A DNA stretch of 64,000 nucleotides. Source: Theodoxus fluviatilis. Lineage: Eukaryota; Mollusca; Gastropoda; Cycloneritida; Neritidae. Below, piece by piece: positions 1 through 11,172 of the stretch (positions within the stretch are counted from its first letter, which is position 1; each line of letters starts with the position of its first letter). The notes under the pieces were generated by a model. The model was not told the DNA's origin. It was given only the letters and a program-made list of their open reading frames with translations, and made no database searches. Location of the stretch: positions 43,405 to 107,404 of the forward strand of contig JAWQFJ010002866.1 in assembly GCA_034096865.1 (NCBI GenBank), read 5' to 3'. The position numbers were made by a program, and so were the translations under genes.

Positions 1-219
1 GGTAATTATACACAAAAGTAAAATACTAAAATATTAGCAATATTTGCTGCAAACACGCCATTTTCTCTGGATTTAGTAATATATACTACATGATTTTATG
101 GTTGGAAAGTCTGAATAAATCATTTTTAACACTTTAGCCTGGTTGACTCAACTAGTTACTAAGAGCAACAGACAAATGTACTCAAAAGCGCAGCCGACAC
201 GCAGCCCTGATGTACATAC

Positions 220-312
220 CATTGGGGTAGAGACCTCGTTCATTGTCTGGACAGTCCCTGGAAAGGTGACCTTGCTTCTTACAAACAAAGCATGTTGCAT
301 ATGGGAACTTGC
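220..312 (-). CDS. ZCCHC9: ZCCHC9-type gene, third coding exon (knuckle 3)
   Basis: The acceptor TTTACAG precedes GCAAGTTCCC. The exon encodes FPYATCFVCKKQGHLSRDC and then PDNERGLYPN, and ends before donor GTATGT. The next exon is outside the window. Positions 1-219 hold only AT-rich intron sequence in which I see nothing else. Confidence 0.87.
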
Positions 313-3300
313 CTGTAAATAAAATAATACAATAAAAATCAGTCTGGTGCTGCATATGGTTAGAACTGGCTTGCAGGAGTCTCAAGGAAGATTTAAAAAT
401 AAACAAGAAGGGCAAAGCCCATACGACTCACATGCTTGACCTTGACCTTTACATGACCTTGACCTTCAGGTGACCTTAAGGTCAAGGTCAAACAACTAAA
501 CCTAGCAATGACATCATACACTAAGAACTGCTTTAAACAATTTTCCTACCAAAATACCCGTGGCCTTGACCCAAGGTCAAGGTCATCCAAGGTCATGCAA
601 CACAAAGCTGTTAATTCAAGACATAGGAAGCAAAATGGTGCTTATTGGCACTTCTACCATGAGATATGGTCACTTTTAGTGGTTCACTACCCCATTTTGG
701 TCACATTTCATAAGGGTCAAAGATATGTGACTAAATGTGTCTCATGATGAAAGTATAATATGTGCCCCACATAATTATTAAGTTTGAAACAGTTATCTTC
801 CATAGTTCAAGGTCAAGGTCACTTCAAAATATGTATACAATCCAACTTTGAAGAGCTCCTGTGACCTTGACCTTGAAGCAAGGTATGCCAAACTGGTATC
901 AAAAGATAGGGCTTACTTTGCCCTATATACCATATATAGGTGAGGTATCCAATCTCAAAAACTTCAGAGAAAATTGAGACAAGAAGGGCAAAGCCCATAC
1001 GACTCACATGCTTGACCTTGACCTTTATATGGCCATGACCTTCAGGTGACCTTCAAGGTCAAGGTCAAACAACTAAACCTACCAATGACATCATACACAA
1101 AGAAATGCTTTACACATTTTTCCTACCAAAATACATGTGACCTTGACCCAAGGTCAAGGTCATCCAAGGTCATGCAACACAAAGCTGTTAATTCAAGACA
1201 TAGGAAGCACAATGGTGCTTATTGGCACTTTCTACCATGAGATATAGTCACTTTTAGTGGTTCACTACCCCATTTTGGTCACATTTCATAAGGGTCAAAG
1301 TGACCTTGACCTTGATGATATGTAAACAAATGTGTCTCATGATGAAAGTATAACATGTGCCCCACATAATTATTAAGTTTGAAACAGTTATCTGCCATAG
1401 TTCAGGGTCAAGGTCACTTCAAAATATGTATACAATCCAACTTTGAAGAGCTTCTGTGACCTTGACCTTGAAGCAAGGTCAACCAAACTGGTATCAAAAG
1501 ATAGGGCTTGCTTTGACCTATATACCACTTGTAGCTAAGGTCGCCATTCTCAATAACGTGGGAGAAAATTGGGAAAATGTGAAAAATGACTGTTTTTGAG
1601 ACCACATTTATGGCTCCTGTGACCTTGACCTTGAAGCAAGGTCAAGTCACTATGTATGTTTTTTGAGGCCTTGTCATCATACACCATCATGCCACATTTG
1701 GTGTTGATAGACTTAATAGTCTCCGAGAAAAATCCAACGTTTAAGTTTTTTACGCACGGACGGACGGACGGACGACACGGCTGAGTACATAGACTCACTT
1801 TTGCTTCGCATGTGAGTCAATAAATAAATGACAACACAGTGTCAATAAAAGGTAACAGATTCCTGTGCTTATAAAAAGAACAACTAACATTTTAAAGAAT
1901 TCCTTTATACAGACCTGATGTGTTAAAATCATCATGTCCTTTCACTACACAGGTTTCTCCCATTTTCCAGCAACTAGGTGTATACTACAAGTCTGATACT
2001 CATCAAAGAAACTATAGGGCAGACATCACACAAACTATTTTAAAAAGTTTACAGTTTACCATGAGAATCACGTTTAATTTCCTTTTTTTAATAGGATACC
2101 AATAAGTTTCAAGTGTCTTTTTATGTTTTCTCATTCAAGATCCAGTATTTTTAGCGCATCTTATTCCTGGAATTGCATTTTGAAAAATTGTGTTAAAAAA
2201 GTACTAAAGCTATGAAATTAAGGCTAGTTGTCTGAATTTGATCAGCCCACCTTACAACAAGGAAAATTATGCAAATGTGGGGCATCATATGAGCCTAGGA
2301 GTCATCAATGACTATGGTTATGGATCATATGCTGCTATGCATCGCGCATGAATGAAAAGGTTTTACTTGCCTAGGCATGGATCCCTGTGGCTCACTCACA
2401 CCCATCTACACACACACTCTCCCCCCCCCCCCCCCCCCCTCCCTTCCTCCCTCCCTCTCTCTCTCCCTCCTCAGCTGCATCCTTCACATATTCAAATCAA
2501 AGAATCCCATAGTTCCATGTTCTTAAATATTCCTGAGAGTGTAAAAGGCAAAAACAACAACAAAAACAAGAGAAGGGAAATACACCCAGCTGGCCTGTCA
2601 GCCTTTCAGCCCCCTTGCTTCCAAGACCGCAATACCCTCTGAGTCCTTACCTGGCTCTACCTTGGCAGTGCACTGACTTGAGATGTGTTCAGTGGAGCCA
2701 CACTTGAAGCAGATGCCAGCACCCTGACTGGGATTCTCCATCAGCTGAGGACACTCATTCAGCTTGTGGCCGTGCTCTCGGCAGTTGAAGCACACCTGTT
2801 GACAGACAAGGATGGTTCAAGCACACCTGTAGACAGATAAAGACAGTTCAACCTGTACACAGACAAGGGCAGTCCAACTATAGTAGACAGAGTTTAACCA
2901 CACCTGTAGACAGAGAAAGACAGTTTAACCACACCTGTACACAGACAAAGGCAGTCCAACCACACCTGTACACAGACAAGGACAGTCCAACCACACCTAT
3001 ACACAGACAAGGACAGTCCAACCACACCTATACACAGACAAGGACAGTCCAACCACACCTATACACAGACAAGGACAGTCCAACCACACCTATACACAGA
3101 CAAGGACAGTCCAACCACACCTGTACACAAAGGCAGTCCAACCACACCTTTACACAAAGGCAGTCCAACCACACCTGTACACAAAGGCAGTCCAACCACA
3201 CCTGTACACAAAGGCAGTCCAACCACACCTGTACACAGACAAGGGCAGTCCAACCACACCTGTACACAGACAAAGGCAGTCCAACCACACCTGTACACAG

Positions 3301-5581
3301 ACAAGGGCAGTCCAACCACACCTGTACACAGACAAGGGCAGTCCAACCACACCTGTACTACACAGACAAGGACAGTCCAACCACACCTATACACAGACAA
3401 GGACAGTCCAACCACACCTATACACAGACAAGGACAGTCCAACCACACCTGTACACAAAGGCAGTCCAACCACACCTGTACACAAAGGCAGTCCAACCAC
3501 ACCTGTACACAAAGGCAGTCCAACCACACCTGTACACAAAGGCAGTCCAACCACACCTGTACACAGACAAGGACAGTCCAACCACACCTGTACACAGACA
3601 AAGGCAGTCCAACCACACCTGTACACAGACAAAGACAGTCCAACCACACCTATACACAGACAAGGACAGTCCAACCACACCTATACACAGACAAGGACAG
3701 TCCAACCACACCTATACACAGACAAGGACAGTCCAACCACACCTATACACAGACAAGGACAGTCCAACCACACCTATACACAGACAAGGACAGTCCAACC
3801 ACACCTGTACACAAAGGCAGTCCAACCACACCTGTACACAAAGGCAGTCCAACCACACCTGTACACAAAGACAGTCCCACACCTGTACACAGGCAAGGGC
3901 ACTCCAACCACAGCTGTACACAAAGGCAGTCCAACCACACCTGTACAAAAAGGCAGTCCAACCACACCTGTACACAGACAAAGGCAGTCCAACCACATCT
4001 GTACACAGGCAAGGGCACTCCAACCACACCTGTACACAGACAGTCCAACCACACCTGTACACAGACAGTCCAACCACACCTGTACACAGACAGTCCAACC
4101 ACACATGTACACAGACAGTCCAACCACACCTGTCCAACCACACCTGTACACGAAGGCAGTCCAACCACACCTGTACACAAAGACAGTCCAACCACACCTG
4201 TACACAAAGACAGTCCCACACCTGTACACAGGCAAGGGCACTCCAACCACACCTGTACACAGACAGTCCAACCACACCTGTACACAAAGACAGTCCCACA
4301 ACTGTACACAGGCAAGGGCACTCCAACCACACCTGTACACAGACAGTCCCACACCTGTACACAGACAAAGGCAGTCCAACCACACCTGTACACAAAGGCA
4401 GTCCAACCACACCTGTACACAGACAAGGGCAGTCCAACCACACCTGCACAAAGACAAAGACAGTCCAACCATGCACCTGTACACAAAGGCAGTCCAATCA
4501 CACCTGTACACAAAGGCAGTCCAACCACACCTGTACACAAAGGCAGTCCAACCACACCTGTACACAAAGACAGTCCAACCACACCTGTACACAAAGGCAG
4601 TCCAACCACACCTGTACACAGGCAAGGGCACTCCAACCACACCTGTACACAGACAGTCCAACCACACCTGTACACAGACAGTCCAACCACACCTGTACAC
4701 AGACAAAGGCAGTCCAACCACACCTGTACACAAAGACAGTCCAACCACACCTGTACACAGACAAGGGCAGTCCAACCACACCTGCACAAAGACAAAGACA
4801 GTCCAACCATGCACCTGTACACAAAGGCAGTCCAATCACACCTGTACACAAAGGCAGTCCAACCACACCTGTACACAGACAAGAACAGTTCAACTACAGT
4901 AGACACGCAAAAAGTTCAACCATGCCTGTACACAGACAAGAACAGTTCAACTACAGTACATGTAGACAAAGACAATTCAACTACAGTGGACAGACAATGG
5001 CAGTACAGTGGAACCATGCCCCTGGGGAGATGACAGTACTTCAAATCAGCTTGCTACACAAGTACTCAGCCAGCAGTACTGCTGCGGGGAAGGTAATGAT
5101 TCTGCAGTCTCAGTGTGACATTTGTGGGCAAGGAAGATAATGGTTCATGAGACCTTTACCTCATTGCAAAGTCAGGGTGTACTACAGGTGTATGTTCTGG
5201 TTGATGAGCCAAGTAAATCTTTGGAAGTCAATTGGGAGGCAAACAGCAGCTGCTTTTCTCTTTCTGGTAAAGTTCATCTTACACAGTGGCTTCTGCAGGG
5301 GGTAACATAGCAAAATAGCAAAGAGTGGTGAAAACTGGCCAGAACTGGTCCAGCAGGGTCTAGTGAAATAATTCATCATGATTCAAGGACAGACAGAAAC
5401 CAGGCCCAGTACTTGTTTTGCATAATTTGAGCAGTCCCAGCATTCCCTCATCTGTGTTGTCAATGCTAACTATGACAGGAAGGGGCATCATAACACGAAT
5501 ATGACAGCAGGGAAAAATGATCAATTCTCTGTAAACTACCGACCAATCTCTCTGACCATCTACAGAAAAAATAATGAGAAC

Positions 5582-5613
<32 letters not shown>

Positions 5614-5665
5614 CAGACAAACACACAAGGTTACACAAGCACACGCACACAAACACTCACACGCA

Positions 5666-5731
<66 letters not shown>

Positions 5732-6036
5732 AATAAGGTCTAAACTGAGGAAGTACTCACAAGTTTTGCCATTCTCTGCTGGATTCTCTTCTGCCTCCTG
5801 TCATCCCCTCTGTTCAGCTTCTGCAGTTTCTTCATCAGTGCTATTTCTTGCTGACTCTTGGCCTGGAATTTGCCTTTCTTGGCCTTGAAGGGTTGGTCTG
5901 GGCGCTGCTGCCGTTGCTTTTGCTGCTTTCTTGCTTTGCCTGATGCTGCTGTAGCCTCTGTGCTTTGCTTCAGGTCCTTCCACTGGCTTGCCTCATGGGG
6001 CAGCTTGGACGGCTTGCCTCGTGCCCACCGTGTCAT
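220..6036 (-). CDS. ZCCHC9: ZCCHC9-type CCHC zinc-knuckle protein gene (three 5' coding exons, 3' end outside window)
   Basis: Three minus-strand exons (5761-6036, 2651-2795, 220-312) join in frame. The N-terminus begins MTRWARG, as in animal ZCCHC9, and is followed by a long Lys/Gln/Arg-rich basic stretch. Exons 2 and 3 carry three CX2CX4HX4C knuckles (CFNCREHGHKLNEC, CFKCGSTEHISSQC, CFVCKKQGHLSRDC); the motif CPDNERGLYPNG follows the third. In the known family a fourth knuckle follows; here it must lie left of position 220. The family is nucleolar/nuclear and thought to bind RNA, so that role is inferred. Every junction has GT/AG borders and matching phase (0, then 1, then 1). Intron 1 holds a 2.2 kb minisatellite and intron 2 a TGACC-rich repeat. 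The transcription start is not visible. Confidence 0.88.
403..1820 (+). repeat. Dispersed TGACCTTGACC-rich repeat, one partial and one full copy in tandem
   Basis: Each copy starts GAAGGGCAAAGCCCATACGACTCACATGC. The second copy (from about 978) ends with a GGAC-rich tract and TTTGCTTCGCATGTGAGTC, so the ends share an inverted ACTCACATGC / GCATGTGAGT motif. The body is full of AAGGTCAAGGTCA and TGACCTTGACC blocks. The first copy lacks its 3' quarter. Related copies lie at 45737-46430 and 60783-61615. No real protein is encoded. The short inverted ends suggest a non-autonomous DNA element, but I cannot assign a superfamily. Confidence 0.75.
1821..2650. other. Intron sequence, no gene seen
   Basis: This is AT-rich intron of the ZCCHC9-type gene with a run of C residues near 2421-2439 followed by CCT-rich sequence. 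I see no coding or mobile signal. Confidence 0.5.
2651..2795 (-). CDS. ZCCHC9: ZCCHC9-type gene, second coding exon (knuckles 1 and 2)
   Basis: The acceptor CAACAG precedes GTGTGCTTCAACTGC, and the exon ends GTAGAGCCAG before GTAAGG. It encodes two CCHC knuckles separated by PQLMENPSQGAGI. Its first 16 nt and the neighbouring acceptor are the apparent seed of the minisatellite that fills the upstream intron. Confidence 0.88.
2796..5020 (-). repeat. Intronic minisatellite, 31-bp unit and shortened variants
   Basis: About 2.2 kb of tandem units of the form GGCAGTCCAACCACACCTGTACACAGACAAG (31 bp, plus strand). Many shorter variants lack the ACAGACAAG part. Because the unit length is not a multiple of three, long artificial reading frames rich in VGLPLSVYRCGWT appear in several frames; I do not regard these as genes. 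The array begins directly at the intron side of the 2651-2795 exon and degenerates toward 5020. Confidence 0.95.
5021..5760. repeat. Intron remainder with CA microsatellite
   Basis: Unique intron sequence to about 5580, then CA repeats at 5582-5640 and 5667-5730, next to the first coding exon. Nothing else recognised. Confidence 0.7.
5761..6036 (-). CDS. ZCCHC9: ZCCHC9-type gene, first coding exon
   Basis: The start ATG is at 6034-6036 and begins MTRWARG. The 92 codons are rich in K, Q and R (KARKQQKQRQQ, KKLQKLNRGDDRRQKR) and end RMAKL, directly before the donor GTGAGT. This basic region matches the N-terminal tail of the family in position and composition, with little sequence conservation beyond the first residues. 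A CA microsatellite lies 30 bp into the following intron. Confidence 0.85.
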
Positions 6037-7068
6037 CTTTGTGGTCTCTCTCTTCCTTTCAACCCAGCAACAGCTGCAAAGGGAGGTGGAGTGAAAGTTA
6101 CATTGCTGAGTATTTTGACTTTAAAATCCCGTCTGTTCTCTCACTGCAGTGGCAGATGTGTTGAGGACACAGGTTGGAAAGAATAAAACTGCTGCTCCTC
6201 ATTCTGTTTCTATGCATGCTTGTCAACATGAAACATCCCATACCACCATTCTCTACCACTTGCAGCCATTTTCATACCACCTGTAACTGCCAGCTAAGGG
6301 CTGCATTCCCTCTTGAGTTTACTTTCTTGAACTCATGGATCTACAGCCAAAAAAGCATAATCAGTTGTGGTTAAGGTAAAATGGCCCCCAAAATAGATTA
6401 CATAGGTAGGCCTGACTTAAAGAAATGATTGTGTTTTTGTAAATAGGAGGTCAGATTGAGATTGCACAAATTTGAGTGAGTGAGTATGCGTGTGTTGTAA
6501 GAAACATCATGTATATATATATATATATCTGAACATGAGTAAGAATTTTTCTTTCACTGAAAATGCATTTTTACTTAAAATTAAATAGTGCTCATAGGAA
6601 AGATAGAACACTATGCAGTTTGTAGTGTACCTTCATTAAAAAAAAGAGAGACATATTTCCACAACTGAAAAGGAGTTGAGGGTTGGCAGAAAAAATAGAT
6701 GGGTCAGGTTACCTTAGCACTCCCCACCCCCACCTCAACCTAATTATAAATATAACCTGAAGAAAAAAACTGAATAATTGACTCCTAAAGTACTTTATGG
6801 CCAGAGCTGCTTGTGACCGCCCTCATTAGCTGGGTTTAGGAATAAAATAATGAGCTTCTGCTGGAAACTTCTGAGGGAGTGCAGCTGTTTGACTGGCTGC
6901 TAGGGGAACTGTTCAACAATGAAAGGGCTGAAATTATTATAAGCTAGTGTGGGACATAATTCATTAAAAACTTATCATCTGGCATGAGTTTTCAAAATAA
7001 CTATTGGGAAACAAGATTTATAAACAAAAGCACATACAACAGAGTCATCTGCTCATTCACCATACTTG
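6037..7068. other. Region upstream of the ZCCHC9-type start codon
   Basis: This should contain the 5' UTR and promoter of the minus-strand gene, but I can place neither a TATA box nor a transcription start. A short TA run lies at 6513-6530. No other gene seen. Confidence 0.35.
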
Positions 7069-7452
7069 CTTGATGCACAATGTTGGAAACAGGAAATCTC
7101 AGAAGGGGAAAGCATACTTGATGCACAATGTTGGAAACAGGAAATCTCAGACGGGGAAAGCATACTTGATGCACAATGTTGGAAACAGGAAATCTCAGAA
7201 GGGGAAAGCATACTTGATGCACAATGTTGGAAGCAGGAAATCTCAGAAGGGGAAAGCATACTTGATGCACAATGTTGGAAACAGGAAATCTCAGAAGGGG
7301 AAAGCATACTTGATGCACAATGTTGGAAACAGGAAATCTCAGAAGGGGAAAGCATACTTGATGCACAATGTTGGAAACAGGAAATCTCAGAAGGGGAAAG
7401 CATACTTGATGCACAATGTTGGAAACAGGAAATCTCAGAAGGGGAAAACAGA
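7069..7452. repeat. 48-bp minisatellite, eight copies
   Basis: Eight head-to-tail units of 48 bp start at 7069, 7117, 7165, 7213, 7261, 7309, 7357 and 7405. They differ by only a few substitutions (for example AGACGGGG in the second, GGAAGCAGG in the fourth). The unit is divisible by three, so several frames on both strands stay open; a repeated LDAQCWKQEISEGESI results. No start context or flanking coding sequence supports translation. Confidence 0.95.
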
Positions 7453-7570
7453 TTTGCGACTCAAACGTGGGTGATATATATGTCAACTTGCAAAACCCCG
7501 AACTTACTTTTCACCTTCAACCCTTTTCACCCTGCAAGTCCCGCTGTGGCCTGAACATAAGCTCCTGCAC

Positions 7571-8110
7571 AAGTGAGAGGGATTTGGGAAGGGAACTGGG
7601 GTTGAGCACTTGTATATTTTGTTAGAATCTTTGCTATTCTTGTATATTATATATTTTTAAAGCCCATTATCTGAGCCTCACACGAAAGGTGAGTATTTTC
7701 TGTGCGCGAGAGAAATATGTTGTCATAAAGAAGAAGAAAATAAAACTTGTCTGGGAAAAAAATGTCCACCATGACCACCCTGAATGAGGTGTTGTGTCCT
7801 AGACCACTTGGATCGGCATGGATTGTGGTCAAGGGGGAGACAACTCTGACTTTTTTCTTTTTCCTTTCCTTTCATGAGATATACATATACAGAAGAATGT
7901 AGCTGTGCTGTAGATAAGATGTCAGAGAGATTTGGGAAGGGAATTTGGGTTGAGGGTCTGCTTCTTTTGATAGATTCAGAGCTATCCTAGTATTCAACTT
8001 TTTTCCTGCCCTTTATCCGAGCCTCACAGGAAAGATGATTAATTTCTATGAGAGAAATAAAATTATGTTATCAAGAGGAGAAAACTAAAACTTGTCTGAA
8101 AAGAAAACAG
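7571..8110. repeat. Diverged direct duplication of about 200 bp
   Basis: Sequence at 7571-7770 (GATTTGGGAAGGGAACTGGGG, then CTGAGCCTCACACGAAAGG and AAAACTTGTCTGG) recurs in the same order at about 7927-8110. Many substitutions separate the copies. No coding potential seen. Confidence 0.65.
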
Positions 8111-9673
8111 TTTATACAAAGTAATTTTTATTTTAAGGTACCCATTAAATCTTACAAGGTTGCCTCCCTTAATGTGGGATGAAAAGAGTTAAAGTACTAG
8201 TGCCCAGTTTAGAAAAAGTGATTTTTGTGAAATATTGTTTAAAAAAAAGTTTTTCATATCACTTTGTAGTAAATTCTAAGTAGAATATGACTGTATGCTT
8301 TGTTTATGGGGGAAATGGTCCATATATTATAGTTAAACATTGGAAGGAAGAGACTGTCAGCTGTTGTAATGAGGTATGAGAATTTTTAATGCGATATTCT
8401 CAGTATCCAGATTTTCAACTCTACAGTACGCGTTAGATTTCAGACATCATATCTCTGTACTCCGAAGTTCGACCTCCTTAAAACTAGGCATATATGGCTC
8501 ACACAGCCTGCTTCATGGGATGATTCATTATCAAAACTATCTTTCTGTATGTCAAAGTGACAGGATCTTGAATATGTAGTTAGCAACTTGTTACACGCAG
8601 CCTCTGAGTCTAGGGGTATGGATTTATTACTATTTGGATGAGGCCTGACTTGCACACATAACCATCACTGTTTTTAATTCGAGCTGTCCCTTTCTCTCAA
8701 AACATGAAGGAAAGGTCAGGAGGAATCAATTAATAAGGATTTAATCAAATAATGACAAATTGTAATGTAGTCCTGCATAAATCAAGCATACACAAGGAGA
8801 GTTGTAAGTATTAGGCCAGCCTGATTAACGAGTGATAAAACTTCTTCTTAGCTCCACTTTGAAGGACTTCTCTCGTGAGTCTTATGGTTATTATTCTTCG
8901 AATGTTCGTTTTCGTTCCTATCATATGAGTTTACTACATCAATTCCAGTGGAAAGTAAATTCACAATTACCGCTTAGCGGGGACGGGAAACTTTCCTCGA
9001 CCTCAGTAGACAAAGGGGGGGGAGAAAAAGAGGCAGCTGGCGTGGACGGGTTGTGATGACAGGGCGTTGAGGTGTAGTTGGCAACGTTGAAGGGCAGCGT
9101 TGCTGGAGGTACCTCTGAATGAGTTGGAGGGAAAACAACTCGGGCTCAGCAGGGACTTTGGGTGAGCGTTGCTGCCTGGCTCGGGTGGTCAATCCAAAGT
9201 GAAGGGCCACTCATGTCCAATTTACTCCACTCACGGTTTGGGAGACAGTAGCAATCTCACTGACTGGTGGTTGAATGGTCTGGACACATCGGTGATGATT
9301 AGAGTATTGCGGTGTTTTTCTTATAATTATATGACGTCACTCGCCATCGTTCACTGATGTCATTCACCATTCCACTTTTTCACTTCATGTAAAGAACATC
9401 AGTCACTGTTCTCTTCTGCTCTCCTTTTTTTTTTCCTTTCCACTCCTCCCCGTCTCTGAGACCCTAACGTCCATGTGAACCAGCGCACAGGTGGGCTTGG
9501 ATACTACAATTTCCTTGTCCATTCATTCCCTGATGGGGAACCATTACAAACTCCATTCACGTAACTGCATATTAGATACTGTGTTAATAATGAAATGCTC
9601 ACAGTAGTTGTCTTTATTTGGGGCTAGGATATGCTATCCTATGTACTGTACTTCTGTGCAAAATTAGAAGTTT
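8111..9673. other. No gene recognised
   Basis: Moderately AT-rich sequence with only short open frames. Nothing diagnostic was found before the LTR element. Confidence 0.4.
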
Positions 9674-9677
9674 CTAT

Positions 9678-10742
9678 TGTTACGAACGGGGCTCTTTATC
9701 TCCCATTCAAGAGAGATTGGTCTAGGGGTTTTTCTTACCGTTCCGTAACATTCTCTTTCATTCCATGCAATGCAAGTGAACAAGACCGTACAGAGGAGAA
9801 AGTGAGGATTGAACTTTAAAGATGACTTTTAATAATAATAGGTGAAATGATAATTCTTAATGTAACTAATTTAAGGTATCAAAATGTAAGGTTTAGCCAG
9901 CCAGCCTTTGGGATACGACTTATCTGATTGCGTCAGCCTCTGCTGACCGCCGTTGAATGTAGTGTCTTTCTGACGAGGGTGAAGAAACGGTGGGCCATTA
10001 ACGTCGGGTTATTTATAGCCTGGTCAGGGCTCGTTGAAGCGTGAGGCTGGTGGAAGGGAGGGTTCCATCTTTCGTCTCCCCTCCTAGGTGAAACGTGGAG
10101 TAGGTCGGGCTTGGCGTGGTCAGTTGCCTCGTCATGGCGATTGGCGTGGGGGCGGGCGTTGAGGCTTGAACCGTGGGCAGGCGGGGGTCGGGGCTAATCA
10201 GGCATGACTGCCTGATGCTCTCTCGGCTGGGCGGCGGATTCGCATTCCGTCCCCTCTGGTTGACCTCCAGCGCTTTCCGTCGCACGGTCAGGTGCGGCGG
10301 GCAGGTGTGGCGCGAGGTGTTGGCAGGAAGAGAGAGAGGGAGAGGGTCGGAGAGTGTTTTATAGATGCACTCAGTGTCCGGTGCTGACCAATCGCGCTCC
10401 AGACGCCATCTTGCCCTCATCACGAGACCCCGGTCACGAGATCTTGTTTACAAGCCGGATTCTTTTGTCACCTCTGGTCACGAGATGTGGATGACGCGAC
10501 CTGCATCAGAGGCCGGCGTCACGAGATTGGGCTCCTTTGTCTACACACACTGACCAGTCCTATTTTTGGCACAGGCACGACGCAGTAGAAACGTTCAAAT
10601 CTCCTTTGTCCTTTTCAAAATCCCACCCTGACACAATTTCCTAACTGCTGGCTGGGTTATCTAAAAGCTAGGTTTGAGAACTGGCTGGCTCATATACTTA
10701 TTCATATAACTAACTTACAACAAAATCTCTCCATTCATCACA
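9678..10742 (-). repeat. 3' LTR
   Basis: The downstream LTR in the element's own (minus) orientation, 1065 bp, TG...CA termini. It abuts the CTAT duplication at 9674-9677. Confidence 0.9.
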
Positions 10743-10748
10743 CCTCCA

Positions 10749-10896
10749 CACCTAAAAGTCGTGAATTACAGGGGATTTGGAATTCACGATGAGTGGGCAA
10801 ATATATCTATTGAATCAACTTAAGCAAAAACATCTCTATTCATGACATCCCTACACCTAATGTCGTGAATTACAGGGGATTTGGAATTCACGATGG
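10749..10896. repeat. Duplicated hairpin before the 3' LTR
   Basis: CGTGAATTACAGGGGATTTGG followed by AATTCACG occurs twice, near 10762-10790 and 10867-10895. In each, CGTGAATT pairs with AATTCACG around a 13-nt loop, and CACCTA-type sequence precedes both. The repeat lies between the gag-pro stop and the 3' LTR. Confidence 0.8.
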
Positions 10897-11172
10897 GGGT
10901 AATTGACTATTCAACACATCATTAGTCTACTTCATATAAGGTTGTAACCTTCTCTGACAGTTACATATTTTCTAATCACTATCCATTGTGAATACATCAA
11001 TACAGTGGCATGCAAAGACAGAAAGGGGAAAACACAGGAGGATAGACACATGTTTGCTTCTACCTGTGAAAGGTTACATATGTCTCTGGTCGTTGTCGTC
11101 AGCTAGTGAACTATAGGTCTAGTCAGACAGACATATCCATTTTCTCATCCCCATTCGACCATTCCTCCAAGT

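Noticed and set aside
3028..4906. Long open frames (up to 387 codons) rich in VGLPLSVYRCGWT and their plus-strand counterparts
   Set aside because: They follow from a 31-bp repeat that stays open in all frames; no signal peptide, stable start or coding constraint, and they lie in an intron.
2796..5020. CRISPR-like array
   Set aside because: Tandem minisatellite without spacers.
10013..10553. Short ORFs in the LTRs
   Set aside because: They occur identically in both LTRs, are short and lack any known domain.
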